Positions 1-7,980 of a stretch of 64,000 nt of DNA are shown here, one piece after another; within the stretch, counting starts at the first letter, position 1; each line of letters opens with the position of its first letter. The notes under the pieces are model-generated. The model saw nothing but the letters and a program-made list of their open reading frames with translations, did not search any database and had not been told where the DNA came from. Origin of the DNA: Azoarcus indigens (GTDB lineage Bacteria > Pseudomonadota > Gammaproteobacteria > Burkholderiales > Rhodocyclaceae); contig NZ_SNVV01000008.1 in NCBI RefSeq assembly GCF_004361735.1, positions 1 through 64,000 on the forward strand, read 5' to 3'. The position numbers and the translations under genes were made by a program.

Positions 1-95
1 CCTCAATGTGCTTCGTTTCCAACGATGCCCTCCTTGCGAGCGAGGGGGGCAATTCCTCGTGTCGCTAGGGGGTCAATTTACGATGTCGCCTGACA
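1..95 (+). promoter_or_regulatory. Probable CRISPR leader (leader-proximal flank of the array)
   Basis: Non-coding stretch directly before the first perfect repeat. Repeats on this side are identical, while those at the far end are degenerate, which places the leader and the acquisition end here. Transcription would run rightward. The left boundary is outside the window, so the leader may be longer. Confidence 0.5.
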
Positions 96-978
96 GTCGC
101 GTCCCTCGCGGACGCGTGGATTGAAACCGTCGTACGCCTCCGCGCCGGCCCCGACCGCCACCGTCGCGTCCCTCGCGGACGCGTGGATTGAAACGTGTTC
201 GGCCGCTCGAAGCCCGCCGCGCCCAGCGGTCGCGTCCCTCGCGGACGCGTGGATTGAAACATGTACGCCTCCTGGCGTGTCAGCCCCTTCGAAGTAGTCG
301 CGTCCCTCGCGGACGCGTGGATTGAAACGTTCTTGATCAGTTGGATTTCGAAATTCCGATGGGGGTCGCGTCCCTCGCGGACGCGTGGATTGAAACTTCG
401 AGAACAGAGGCGAATGATTACTTCGGCTGGGGTCGCGTCCCTCGCGGACGCGTGGATTGAAACCGGCGCAAAGGGCGTCGGTCTCCCCCACGGTGCTGGT
501 CGCATCCCTCGCGGACGCGTGGATTGAAACAGCCCGACCGCATCCGGCCTGAACTGCTTGACCAGGTCGCGTCCCTCGCGGACGCGTGGATTGAAACAGG
601 CCGAGGGGTATGCGCCGCTGATGCGATTCGGTGTCGCGTCCCTCGCGGACGCGTGGATTGAAACGGTGCCGGCGTCGCCCCCGACGGCACGCCCTGGGCG
701 CGTCGCGTCCCTCGCGGACGCGTGGATTGAAACCGGCGCATACAGCTCAATAGGCGCATAGCCGCCCGTCGCGTCCCTCGCGGACGCGTGGATTGAAACA
801 CCGTCCCCGACGTCTGCCCTTCCGGACACGACTCGTCGCGTCCCTCGCGGACGCGTGGATTGAAACGGCCTCGAAAGGCCTCAACGACCTCGCGGACGCG
901 TGGATTGAAACCACAGACCGGCCTCGCCCATGAAGAGCGGGTTCATGTCGCGTCCCCCGCTGACGCGCGGATTGAAAC
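96..978 (+). CRISPR. CRISPR array, type I-C-like, 14 repeats and 13 spacers
   Basis: The repeat is 32 bp, starts GTCGCGTCCCTCGCGG, ends ACGCGTGGATTGAAAC, and contains a GCGTCC/GGACGC stem. The sequence and the ATTGAAAC handle match the subtype I-C repeat family. Repeats start at 96, 163, 229, 297, 365, 432, 499, 566, 633, 702, 768 and 835; a 5'-truncated copy occupies 888-911 and a degenerate terminal copy 947-978. Spacers are 34-37 bp except the one before the truncated copy. The repeat at 499 carries one substitution (GTCGCA for GTCGCG). Decay at the right end marks the leader-distal side. No cas gene lies in the window; I-C cas genes would be expected left of position 1. Confidence 0.97.
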
Positions 979-1085
979 CGCTTGATGCGCTCGCGCTCGC
1001 GCAAATTGCGCCACGTTCTTCGATGCACAGCTCGCTCCCCGGCCCAGCCGCAGCAGTTCTGCCGGCTTGGCCGGGGAAAGCGGCC

Positions 1086-1532
1086 TCAGGTTTTGAGAGC
1101 CTTCTTGCCGCTCTCCCCCCAGAAGCGCTCCATTGCGATGTAGGTGTAGGAGGCGCTCCATCCGATCAGGAGCAGGCCGTTCAGGGCTTCCACGCCGGCC
1201 ATCAGGCGCAGGTCTCCCTTGGGCACCACGTCGCCGTAACCCAGTGAGGTGTAGGTTTCGGCGGAGAAATACAGCGAGACGTCGAAAGAGAAACGGCCCG
1301 CATCGCCGAGATGGCCGAGTTTTCCGAAGCGGGCCAGCAGGTAGAGCGTGGCGGCGTACAGCAGTATTTCCAGCGTGTGGGCGAGAAAGGCGACGAAGAT
1401 CACGATGACCAGCCGGGCCCGGGCCCGCACCGGCGCCCTGGACAGGTGGCGGTTCATCAGGCCGAGCACCTCGTAGTGGATGAGGGTGGTTGCCACGAGC
1501 AAGCTCAGGCAGGCGAACAGCACCATAGGCAT
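1086..1532 (-). CDS. Two-TM potassium channel-like protein (Ion_trans_2)
   Basis: The 148-residue protein carries the K+ channel selectivity filter TSLGYGDV in a pore loop between hydrophobic helices (an N-terminal helix beginning MPMVLFACLSLL, a middle helix, and a C-terminal helix near GLLLIGWSASY). It should be an inner-membrane cation channel assembling as a tetramer. No cytoplasmic RCK/TrkA domain is present. I chose the ATG at 1532, preceded by a GGAG element at suitable spacing; the open frame runs further upstream but that part has no hydrophobic or channel-like content. The neighbouring remnant on the other strand is a piece of a Kup potassium transporter, so this locus may once have been a potassium module. 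Confidence 0.8.
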   Translation of the reverse strand: MPMVLFACLSLLVATTLIHYEVLGLMNRHLSRAPVRARARLVIVIFVAFLAHTLEILLYAATLYLLARFGKLGHLGDAGRFSFDVSLYFSAETYTSLGYGDVVPKGDLRLMAGVEALNGLLLIGWSASYTYIAMERFWGESGKKALKT

Positions 1533-2040
1533 GGCGACACGCTCCGGGAGGGCTGGATCGGCGATGGGTTCCGGCACTCTAGCGCGTTGCGGGGAATGCT
1601 GCCCTGAGCATGGAATCTCTTTTCCGCTCATATGCTTGGATTCATTCAGCACGACCTTGAGCGCCTCATGCCCGAAGCTGCCCGAGGCAAACAGCAATCC
1701 CACCCGCAAGGGGCCGGGAAGATACGGGACACCGGCTCAGCCGCCTCACAGGAGATGACCGGCCGGGCGGGTGAGGCGGTTCCGTCCATGCCGCGCGGTC
1801 CAGGCATGCCGCAGCCAATGAAGGTCATGCGACTGTCAGATCCGCTCCACATTGACTTGGTCGCCCGGCGCCCCTCCCGGCGCAAGATGGCAGGTCACAC
1901 CGTTTGCCCCCGGCGATCACCGCCCCGCGGGAAGACCTGGGAGATAACCTTCTTCCCACCAAGCAGCAGCGTCGCGGCACACTCCCCGCCAGCATCCCCC
2001 GGTCCCCGGGCCGGCGGCATCCGGACGGGATTGCCGCCGG
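1533..2040. other. Intergenic region without a recognisable intact gene
   Basis: Open frames exist on both strands but none shows family motifs, a convincing ribosome binding site or a sensible composition. It separates the channel gene from the Kup remnant and may hold further decayed sequence. Confidence 0.5.
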
Positions 2041-2226
2041 CAGTTCATCCTCCTCACGGGCATGTTCGGCGCAGCGCTCTTCTATGGCGACAGGGTGATC
2101 ACGCCCGCAATCCCGATAGCCGGCGCGCTGGAAGGGCGGGAAACGATCAACCCGGATTTCGCCGCCTGGATGAGCCCGGTTTCCGTGGCGCCCAAAACCT
2201 TGCAGCCACAGGGAACTGGCCATTAA
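2041..2226 (+). pseudogene. Internal fragment of a Kup-type potassium transporter
   Basis: Translating from 2041 in this frame gives a peptide containing FGAALFYGD followed by VITPAI and then a GALEG motif. These align with the conserved Kup segment GxxFFYGExVITPAISVxSAxEG. After SPVSV the similarity skips about eight residues and resumes at a QGTGH stretch corresponding to the IQKHGT region, then stops at TAA 2224-2226. No Kup start, N-terminal helices or the remaining helices are present. It is therefore a short decayed fragment with an internal deletion, not a functional gene. Known from the family: Kup is a K+/H+ symporter of more than 600 residues. Confidence 0.7.
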
Positions 2227-2276
2227 TGAGAATTCATCTCATTAAATTTGACCTATTATTGACTATCAGTCATTAT
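2223..2276 (+). promoter_or_regulatory. Promoter with two operator-like palindromes for the TetR/MFS operon
   Basis: A -35 box TTGACC (2248-2253) and a -10 box CATTAT (2271-2276) are separated by exactly 17 bp in an AT-rich patch. Two dyads overlap or flank it: TTAATGAG-N7-CTCATTAA (2223-2245) just before the -35, and TGACT-ATC-AGTCA (2260-2272) between the boxes and into the -10. This layout suits repression by the TetR protein encoded two genes downstream. Confidence 0.6.
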
Positions 2277-2350
2277 CTCTCCACGCATCGGCCCCGGATC
2301 GCAAACCGGAGGGCCGGCGAAAAACGACAAACCGCACCGGAGAGAAACCC

Positions 2351-2791
2351 ATGATCCGTCACGATCTTTCCCACTGGCCCCTGGTCATCACCGTCGCTTC
2401 CGGGCGAGCCACGCTGGACGACATGCTGGCCTTCACCGCCGAGTGGAACCACTGGCTGGATGAGTGCGATGCCTTCGCCACCTTGCGCATCTTCACCGAC
2501 GCGGCAGCGCTGGAGCATCCGGAGGGGTCGGCGCAGAACGCGAAGAAGTGGCTGCAGGAGAAGGGGGAGGCGATACGCACCCAGGTGATGGGTATGGCGA
2601 CGGTGGTACCGCCGGCCGAGTACGAACGCGTACGCAGGATGAACGTGGAGAAGCTGTTCGGCGTTCCGGCTGCAACCTTCCAGGATCTGCCTTCCGCCCT
2701 CGCCTGGCTGCAGACGCAGGTGTTCGAGCCGCGCGGACGGACACTGGATGCGGCAGCGGCAAAGGCGGCCGTGGCGGCGCTGGCGCAATGA
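2351..2791 (+). CDS. Conserved hypothetical protein, SpoIIAA/STAS-like fold suspected
   Basis: 146 residues, soluble, no signal peptide or membrane segment. The N-terminal pattern (a strand around WPLVITVASG, then an acidic-aromatic helix, then a segment around LRIFTDAAAL) resembles SpoIIAA-like/STAS-like small proteins, but this is impression rather than proof. An upstream GGAGAG element supports the ATG at 2351. The stop overlaps the start of the TetR gene in an ATGA, so the two are translationally coupled and this is the first gene of a three-gene operon behind the operator region. Function unknown; a link to the same stress or drug signal as the MFS pump is inferred from position only. 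Confidence 0.7.
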   Translation: MIRHDLSHWPLVITVASGRATLDDMLAFTAEWNHWLDECDAFATLRIFTDAAALEHPEGSAQNAKKWLQEKGEAIRTQVMGMATVVPPAEYERVRRMNVEKLFGVPAATFQDLPSALAWLQTQVFEPRGRTLDAAAAKAAVAALAQ

Positions 2792-3450
2792 ACGCCATCC
2801 GCGAACGAAGGGGGGCGGAGACCGCAGAGGCCGGCGAACGGCGCCCGCCCCGCCGGCCGCGCCGGCGCATGCCGGAAAGCCGCCGCGGCGAGCTGATGGA
2901 TGCAGCCGAGCGGCTCTTCCTCGCCAAGGGCGTCGCCGCCACCAGCGTGGATGACATCACCACTGCGGCCCAGGTCGCCAAAGGCACCTTCTACGTCTAT
3001 TTCCCCTCCCGCGACGCCTTGCTGGCGGCGCTGCAGCAGCGCTTCGTCGATGGCTTCTGCCAGCGGGTGGACGCTGCCCTGGCACGCCGCCGCACCAGCG
3101 ACTGGAACGGCCGCCTGCGCGCCTGGTTCGCTACCGCGCTGGACACCCTGCTCGACCAGTTGGTGCTGCACGACATGTTGTTCCACGAGCTGGGCCACGA
3201 TCACCGCGACCTCATCCACGACAACCCGGTGGTGACCCAGCTGGCCGCCCTGGTCAGCCAGGGCGTGGCGGCCGGCGTGTGGCACGCGGCAGAGCCGCGG
3301 TACATCGCCATCATCATGTTCCACGGCATGCATGGCCTCGCCGACGACCTCGCCGCACAGGCGCAGAGCGGCAACAAGGCCGCCCGCAAGCGGCTGGCCG
3401 ACACCCTGTTCAACACCTTCTCCAGCGCCATGCGCCCCCTCGTGCCATGA
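2788..3450 (+). CDS. TetR/AcrR family transcriptional regulator
   Basis: 220 residues. After a basic, arginine-rich tail (residues 1-30) comes a TetR helix-turn-helix: a helix starting SRRGELMDAAERLF, then TSVDDITTAAQVAKGTFYVYF, the standard recognition-helix signature. The C-terminal half is the helical ligand-binding domain. The ATG overlaps the preceding stop (ATGA), and its own stop overlaps the MFS start in the same way. An internal Met at residue 28 is an alternative start. TetR proteins usually repress their own operon and release DNA on ligand binding. Here the palindromes at 2223-2245 and 2260-2272 are likely targets, and the pump gene the likely output. Confidence 0.88.
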   Translation: MNAIRERRGAETAEAGERRPPRRPRRRMPESRRGELMDAAERLFLAKGVAATSVDDITTAAQVAKGTFYVYFPSRDALLAALQQRFVDGFCQRVDAALARRRTSDWNGRLRAWFATALDTLLDQLVLHDMLFHELGHDHRDLIHDNPVVTQLAALVSQGVAAGVWHAAEPRYIAIIMFHGMHGLADDLAAQAQSGNKAARKRLADTLFNTFSSAMRPLVP

Positions 3451-4658
3451 AGACGAACGCGGAAATCCTGCCGCCCTCCCCTGCCTTCAACCCGCGTCCG
3501 CTGATGCTCGCCTACATGAGCTGCACCATGGCGATGATGGCCTTCGTCGCCCTCATCGGCCCGATGGCGCGGGTGCTGCACCTGGCCGCCTGGCAGGCCG
3601 GTACCGTCGTCACCGTGGGCGGCGTGCTGTGGATGGTGCTGGCGCGCGCCTGGGGCCGCGCCAGCGACAGGCTGGGCCGGCGCCGCGTGCTGCTGATGGG
3701 CGTTGGCGGCTTCATGCTGAGCTACTGGGCGATGTGCGGGCTGCTGCTCGCCTCGCTGGAGCTGCTGCCGGCAGCCGCGCTGGTGTTCGCCGGCCTGCTG
3801 CTCACCCGCGGCGCGGTCGGCGGCTTCTTCGCCGCCATTCCCTCGGTGGGGCAGGCGCTGGTGGCGGACCATGTGTCGCCCGCCGGCCGCACCGCCGCCC
3901 TTGCCGGCCTGGGCGCCGCCAATGCCATTGGGCTGGTGCTCGGCCCGGCGCTGGCGGCGGCGCTGACGCCGATCAGCCTCGGCTTGCCGTTGTATGTGAC
4001 CGCCGCCCTGCCGCTGCTGGCCTTCGTCGCGCTGTGGCGCGGCCTGCCGCGCAGCGAACATCACCGCGACATGCCCGCCAGCAGCGTGCGCCTCGCCGAT
4101 CCCAGGCTGCGCCGGCCGATGGCGGTGGCCTTCGCCGCCATGTTCAGCGTCTCGGTGGGTCAGATCTCGGTCGGCTTCTTCGCCATCGACCGCCTGGGCT
4201 TGCCGCCCGAACAGGCCGCGCGGGCCGCCGGTCTGGCGCTCACCCTGGTCGGCGTGGGGCTGATCCTCGCGCAGGTGGCCGTCCGCCGGCTGAAGTGGGA
4301 CAGCCTGAAGCTGATCCGCGTGGGCGCCGCCGTCAGCGGGCTGGGCTTTGGCGCCGTCGCGCTGGCGGACAGCAGCGCGACGCTCGCCGCCTGCTACTTC
4401 ACCGCCGCCGCCGGCATGGGCTGGGTCTTCCCCGCCTTCGCCGCCCTGGCCTCCAACGCGGTCGGCGCGCACGAACAGGGCGCCACCGCCGGCTCCCTGG
4501 GCGCGGCCCAGGGCCTGGGGCTGGTGCTGGGGCCGGTGGTGGGCACCCTGCTCTATGAACTGGGGCCGGGCGTGCCCTACATGTTCATCGGGCTGGTGCT
4601 GGTACTGGTGGCTGCGTGGCCGGTGGCAGCGGAGGCGAGCGTTCCGGCTGGCGAATAG
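3447..4658 (+). CDS. MFS transporter, drug-efflux type
   Basis: 403 residues with about 12 hydrophobic segments. The MFS motif A is visible in the loop between helices 2 and 3 (GRASDRLGRRR, residues 70-80). A helix-5 region rich in glycine (AIGLVLGPALAAAL) resembles motif C of drug:H+ antiporters. It should be a proton-driven exporter in the inner membrane. The start codon overlaps the TetR stop by four bases, making it the last gene of the operon. Substrate cannot be read from sequence. The combination of TetR regulator, pump and palindromic operator is the typical inducible efflux arrangement. Confidence 0.85.
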   Translation: MKTNAEILPPSPAFNPRPLMLAYMSCTMAMMAFVALIGPMARVLHLAAWQAGTVVTVGGVLWMVLARAWGRASDRLGRRRVLLMGVGGFMLSYWAMCGLLLASLELLPAAALVFAGLLLTRGAVGGFFAAIPSVGQALVADHVSPAGRTAALAGLGAANAIGLVLGPALAAALTPISLGLPLYVTAALPLLAFVALWRGLPRSEHHRDMPASSVRLADPRLRRPMAVAFAAMFSVSVGQISVGFFAIDRLGLPPEQAARAAGLALTLVGVGLILAQVAVRRLKWDSLKLIRVGAAVSGLGFGAVALADSSATLAACYFTAAAGMGWVFPAFAALASNAVGAHEQGATAGSLGAAQGLGLVLGPVVGTLLYELGPGVPYMFIGLVLVLVAAWPVAAEASVPAGE

Positions 4659-4722
4659 CCGGTAGCGGCCTTTCCCTCGATGCCGTCGCGCAGCGCGGCC
4701 AGCCTTTCGGCCCTTCCCGCTC

Positions 4723-5571
4723 TCAGAGTGTGCGCGGGTCCCACTCCTTGCGCTTTCTCTCCTGCTCCTCCAGCAGGCGCTGCCGGTCCTCGGCCAGCTT
4801 CGCCTCGAGTTGATCCCGCAACGCCTGGAAGCGCTCCTGCAGTTGCTGACGCAATTCGTCGCGCCGTTCGGGTTCGGTGTTCTGGTGCCGCTGCTCGAAG
4901 GTCTGCTCCAGCTTCTGCAGGTTCTGCTCCAATTCCTTGCGTGCGGCGCTGGCCTGCTCCTTTTGCGCCACAGACTCTGCCTGCTCCTTCTCTATCGCGG
5001 CGAACACCTCGTTCTCACGCTGGCTCTGCCCGGAAGGCTGGTGCTGGGCAATGGCCTGTTCGAGGCGTTTTTCCTGGCTGATCTCGAGCTTCTCGATGCC
5101 GGCCTTGATTGCCTCGATGCCGGCGACCGCGGTCAGCGCAAGGCCCAGGGCCGGGTCAAGCTGGTTGACCGGCGCCTGGTGGACCATGCCGGATTCGTGC
5201 TGCACCTCGCGCTTGAACTCCGCCGACGCCGCCAGATAGCGGTCGACGCCAACCTCCTGGGCCTGCGCCTGCTGCTGCTCCCGCACGCGGACCTCCGCCT
5301 CCGTCAGCTGTCTCGAGTGTTCCAGCCCCTGCGCCCCAAGCGTCCGGTCGGCCACTTCCTTTGCGATCAGGAGCGCGGTCAGCCGTTCCTCGGTCAGCTT
5401 CAGCGCCCCCTGCGCATCGGTTCTCAGGCCGGCGGCTTCCTGCTCCTTCGCCGCGCGGTCTTCGGCAGGTAGCGCGGCGATCCTGGAAGCCAGCTGATCC
5501 AGGTCCGTCAGCGCCGCTTCCAGGGCTTCCTTCCGCTTCTGCAATTCCGCGATTTCCTGCTCAAGGCTCAT
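4723..5571 (-). CDS. Coiled-coil hypothetical protein downstream of the coupling protein
   Basis: 282 residues, strongly charged and Glu/Gln/Lys-rich. Long heptad-like coiled coils cover residues 1-80 and from about residue 180 to the end, split by a hydrophobic patch near LALTAVAGIEAIKAGIEKL. No signal peptide, enzyme motif or clear membrane helix. A GGGAGAG element precedes the ATG at 5571. It starts 41 bp after the stop of the VirD4/TraG-like gene on the same strand, so the two probably form an operon. The pairing suggests an accessory or substrate-adaptor role for the coupling protein, but that is inference; the family is not one I recognise. Confidence 0.7.
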   Translation of the reverse strand: MSLEQEIAELQKRKEALEAALTDLDQLASRIAALPAEDRAAKEQEAAGLRTDAQGALKLTEERLTALLIAKEVADRTLGAQGLEHSRQLTEAEVRVREQQQAQAQEVGVDRYLAASAEFKREVQHESGMVHQAPVNQLDPALGLALTAVAGIEAIKAGIEKLEISQEKRLEQAIAQHQPSGQSQRENEVFAAIEKEQAESVAQKEQASAARKELEQNLQKLEQTFEQRHQNTEPERRDELRQQLQERFQALRDQLEAKLAEDRQRLLEEQERKRKEWDPRTL

Positions 5572-5612
5572 GCCACTCTCCCCACCCGCGACTCACGCAG
5601 CCGATGCGGCCC

Positions 5613-7703
5613 TCACAGGCTGCCCATGCGGCCAGCCACTTCCGGGTTCTGCCAGGCGAAGTCCTTCCTGACCTTCGCCGGCTTGCAACTCGCCGCCATC
5701 ACGATCTGGTAATCGCGGTAGGCCGGCCCGGCCAGCTCGGCCGCATCCACCAGCCTCTGCCGCGAGCCGTCCATGATGGATTCGCGGTAGCCCAACTGCT
5801 CGGAGAGCTTCTCCGCCAGGCCGTCATGCGCGGTGGGGTTCATGAAGATGCGCACCGCGCAGCTGCCCACCATGCCCTCCGCGTTCGGGTAGGCCTTCTC
5901 CAGCTGCCCCAGGCTCTGGGCGAACAGCCACAGGCGCAGTCCGTACTGGCGGCCGATCTCGATGGCCTCCTCCACCGGCGGCATGTGCTTCAGGCGCGGC
6001 AATTCATCCAGCAGGAACAGGATGGGCGCGGCGCCGCGCGGCGGAAGTTCGCTGCACAACATGCGGATGTGCTGGGCGATGATCACCCGCAGCAGCGAGA
6101 TGTAGCTGTCCACCTCGCTCGGCTTCAGGCAGATATACACGGTGGGATTGGCGGCCCCGCGCAGGTCCAGCGGACTCCAGTCCGACCGGCTGGTGGCCCT
6201 GGCGATACGCTCGCCGCTCCAGGCACTGAGGCTGGATTGCGCTGTCTGCAGCACGCTGTCGCGGGTCTTCTCGTTCATGCCGGCCAGGGAGGTGCCCTGC
6301 TGCATCATGCTGCGCACATCCACCGCGGCCTGCAGGCCGAGCACCATTTCGTCCCAGGGCTTGCCGCCGTGGATGATGTCGATGATCTGCGACATCGGCC
6401 GGCTCTCCGGCGGATTGGAGTAGGCCACATAGGCCACCGCCGCGGTCAGCACATCGCGCGCCTTGTTCTCCCAGAACGGATCGGCCGCGCCGGAAGGCAC
6501 GATCATCATGTCGGCGAGGAAGCGCGCATCCTCCCAGATGTAGTCCGACTCCTGGCGGATGAAGGCCAGCGGGTTGTAGAAGTGGCTGTTGGCCGGGTCC
6601 AGCGGGCTGAACTTGAACACCGGCCCGACATTCTCGGCGCGCCATTTGCTCGTTCCGGCATAGATCTCGCCCTTCACGTCCAGCACCACCGCCGGGCCAT
6701 GCCAGTCGAGCAGGTTGGGGAATACATTGCACTGCGTTTTCCCGGATCCGGGGGGCGCCACGGTAATCAGCGAGCCCTCGCCCGAGTAGATCAGCGGCTC
6801 GCCGTCCACGGTCCCGATCTTCAGCCCGGGTCGCCCGTTCGGCGCAAAGATCGTATCGGCCAGGGCATCCGGCGACAGCCAGGCATTGCCGCCCTTGAGC
6901 CTGGCGCTGGCCTCCTTGATCAGGGGCTGGACGGCAGGGTCGCCCTCCTTGCTCTGCATCACCTTCAGCACGTTGCTCACCACTGCGTCGGCCGAGGCCC
7001 CCTCTTTCGACATGAACCAGTTGATGGCGCCGCCGGCATCGCGGATGCCTTTGTCCTCGGCCCACATCGAATAGCTGTAGTGGTCTATGGTCGCTTTCCC
7101 ATTCCCCCAGATCAGCCCGAACTTCGCCCATCGGTACCACTTCATGTCCTGCTCGCTGGGCGCCCCTTCCACCGCGTTCAGCAGCAGTTCCGTAACGCGC
7201 AGCATCTCCCGCTCCCGCGTTTCCATGGCTGCAAGGTGGCGGCTGATATGGAACTCCAGGAAAGACTCGCTTTTCGTTCCATTGGCGCTCTTGTCGGCGA
7301 ATTCATGCCAGATGGAGATACTCACCGCCCGGTCTTTTCGATCGAACATCTCGTTGATGGCCGCAGTGCGCTGCGCTTGGCTGGCCCCCAACTCCTGAAT
7401 CCACTTCTCGTGCTCTTTCAGCACCGCTTCCCGCGCCTGCTGCCTTTTCCTTTTCTCCGCGCCGAAATCGATGCGGGAAATGCCATAGGAAATGGCCAGG
7501 ACGACAAAACCGCTGATGGGCCCGATGAGCACGCCGGCAATGAAGCCCGGCAGCAGCCATTTCCAGCTCTTTTTCGCATAGGAGCCGGCGAACTGCCCAA
7601 AACCCTCGCCGCCTCCCGCCTGTTTTCGATAAGCCAGGAAAACAATCAGCGCGAGTCCGCCCAAGAACACCGGCAGCTCGATAAACAGATGCAGTCCGTT
7701 CAC
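5613..7703 (-). CDS. VirD4/TraG-type type IV coupling protein (orphan)
   Basis: 696 residues. Two N-terminal membrane helices (about 6-25 and 49-73) are followed by a RecA-like ATPase: Walker A APPGSGKT at 316-323 and Walker B ILFLLDE at 561-567. The pattern is that of TraG/VirD4 coupling proteins, inner-membrane hexamers that deliver DNA-relaxase complexes or effectors to type IV secretion channels. The start is GTG at 7703 behind a purine-rich element; no ATG is suitably placed. Only the coiled-coil gene follows. No relaxase, mating-pair gene or oriT was found in the window, so it is either a remnant of an integrative element or part of a stand-alone system. Confidence 0.88.
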   Translation of the reverse strand: MNGLHLFIELPVFLGGLALIVFLAYRKQAGGGEGFGQFAGSYAKKSWKWLLPGFIAGVLIGPISGFVVLAISYGISRIDFGAEKRKRQQAREAVLKEHEKWIQELGASQAQRTAAINEMFDRKDRAVSISIWHEFADKSANGTKSESFLEFHISRHLAAMETREREMLRVTELLLNAVEGAPSEQDMKWYRWAKFGLIWGNGKATIDHYSYSMWAEDKGIRDAGGAINWFMSKEGASADAVVSNVLKVMQSKEGDPAVQPLIKEASARLKGGNAWLSPDALADTIFAPNGRPGLKIGTVDGEPLIYSGEGSLITVAPPGSGKTQCNVFPNLLDWHGPAVVLDVKGEIYAGTSKWRAENVGPVFKFSPLDPANSHFYNPLAFIRQESDYIWEDARFLADMMIVPSGAADPFWENKARDVLTAAVAYVAYSNPPESRPMSQIIDIIHGGKPWDEMVLGLQAAVDVRSMMQQGTSLAGMNEKTRDSVLQTAQSSLSAWSGERIARATSRSDWSPLDLRGAANPTVYICLKPSEVDSYISLLRVIIAQHIRMLCSELPPRGAAPILFLLDELPRLKHMPPVEEAIEIGRQYGLRLWLFAQSLGQLEKAYPNAEGMVGSCAVRIFMNPTAHDGLAEKLSEQLGYRESIMDGSRQRLVDAAELAGPAYRDYQIVMAASCKPAKVRKDFAWQNPEVAGRMGSL

Positions 7704-7980
7704 ACAACCCCCTGTCCCGGTTATCCGCTACTGCATTGCGAATGAGAAATGAAGATTCGACCTTGGCGGAAGACGGTTTCCGCCGCTCGCTACAAGGACA
7801 TCACCCAGGCGTGAAAAGCTGGCGTGCCGGGCCCGACGGTGCGGCGCAGCGCACCGGCCGCACCTATTTCGGATCGGGTAATCCTATGCCGAGGGATTTT
7901 TGCTGTAAAGATTTGTCGCAATGGGAAAATCGATGCGTCGCCCTGGCCAATTCGGCCCAGACAAAAGTGCCGTCGACCCC

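Noticed and set aside
65-829. Long minus-strand frame with repeated VSIHASARDAT peptides
   Set aside because: It is the translation of the CRISPR repeats; the periodicity is that of the array, not of a protein.
1632-2354. 240-codon plus-strand frame between the channel gene and the TetR operon
   Set aside because: No family resemblance, runs through the promoter/operator region and is in a different frame from the Kup remnant.
5361-7745. 794-codon plus-strand frame opposite the coupling protein gene
   Set aside because: It is the antisense shadow of the TraG/VirD4 and coiled-coil genes; it is rich in His/Arg/Gly and has no domain.
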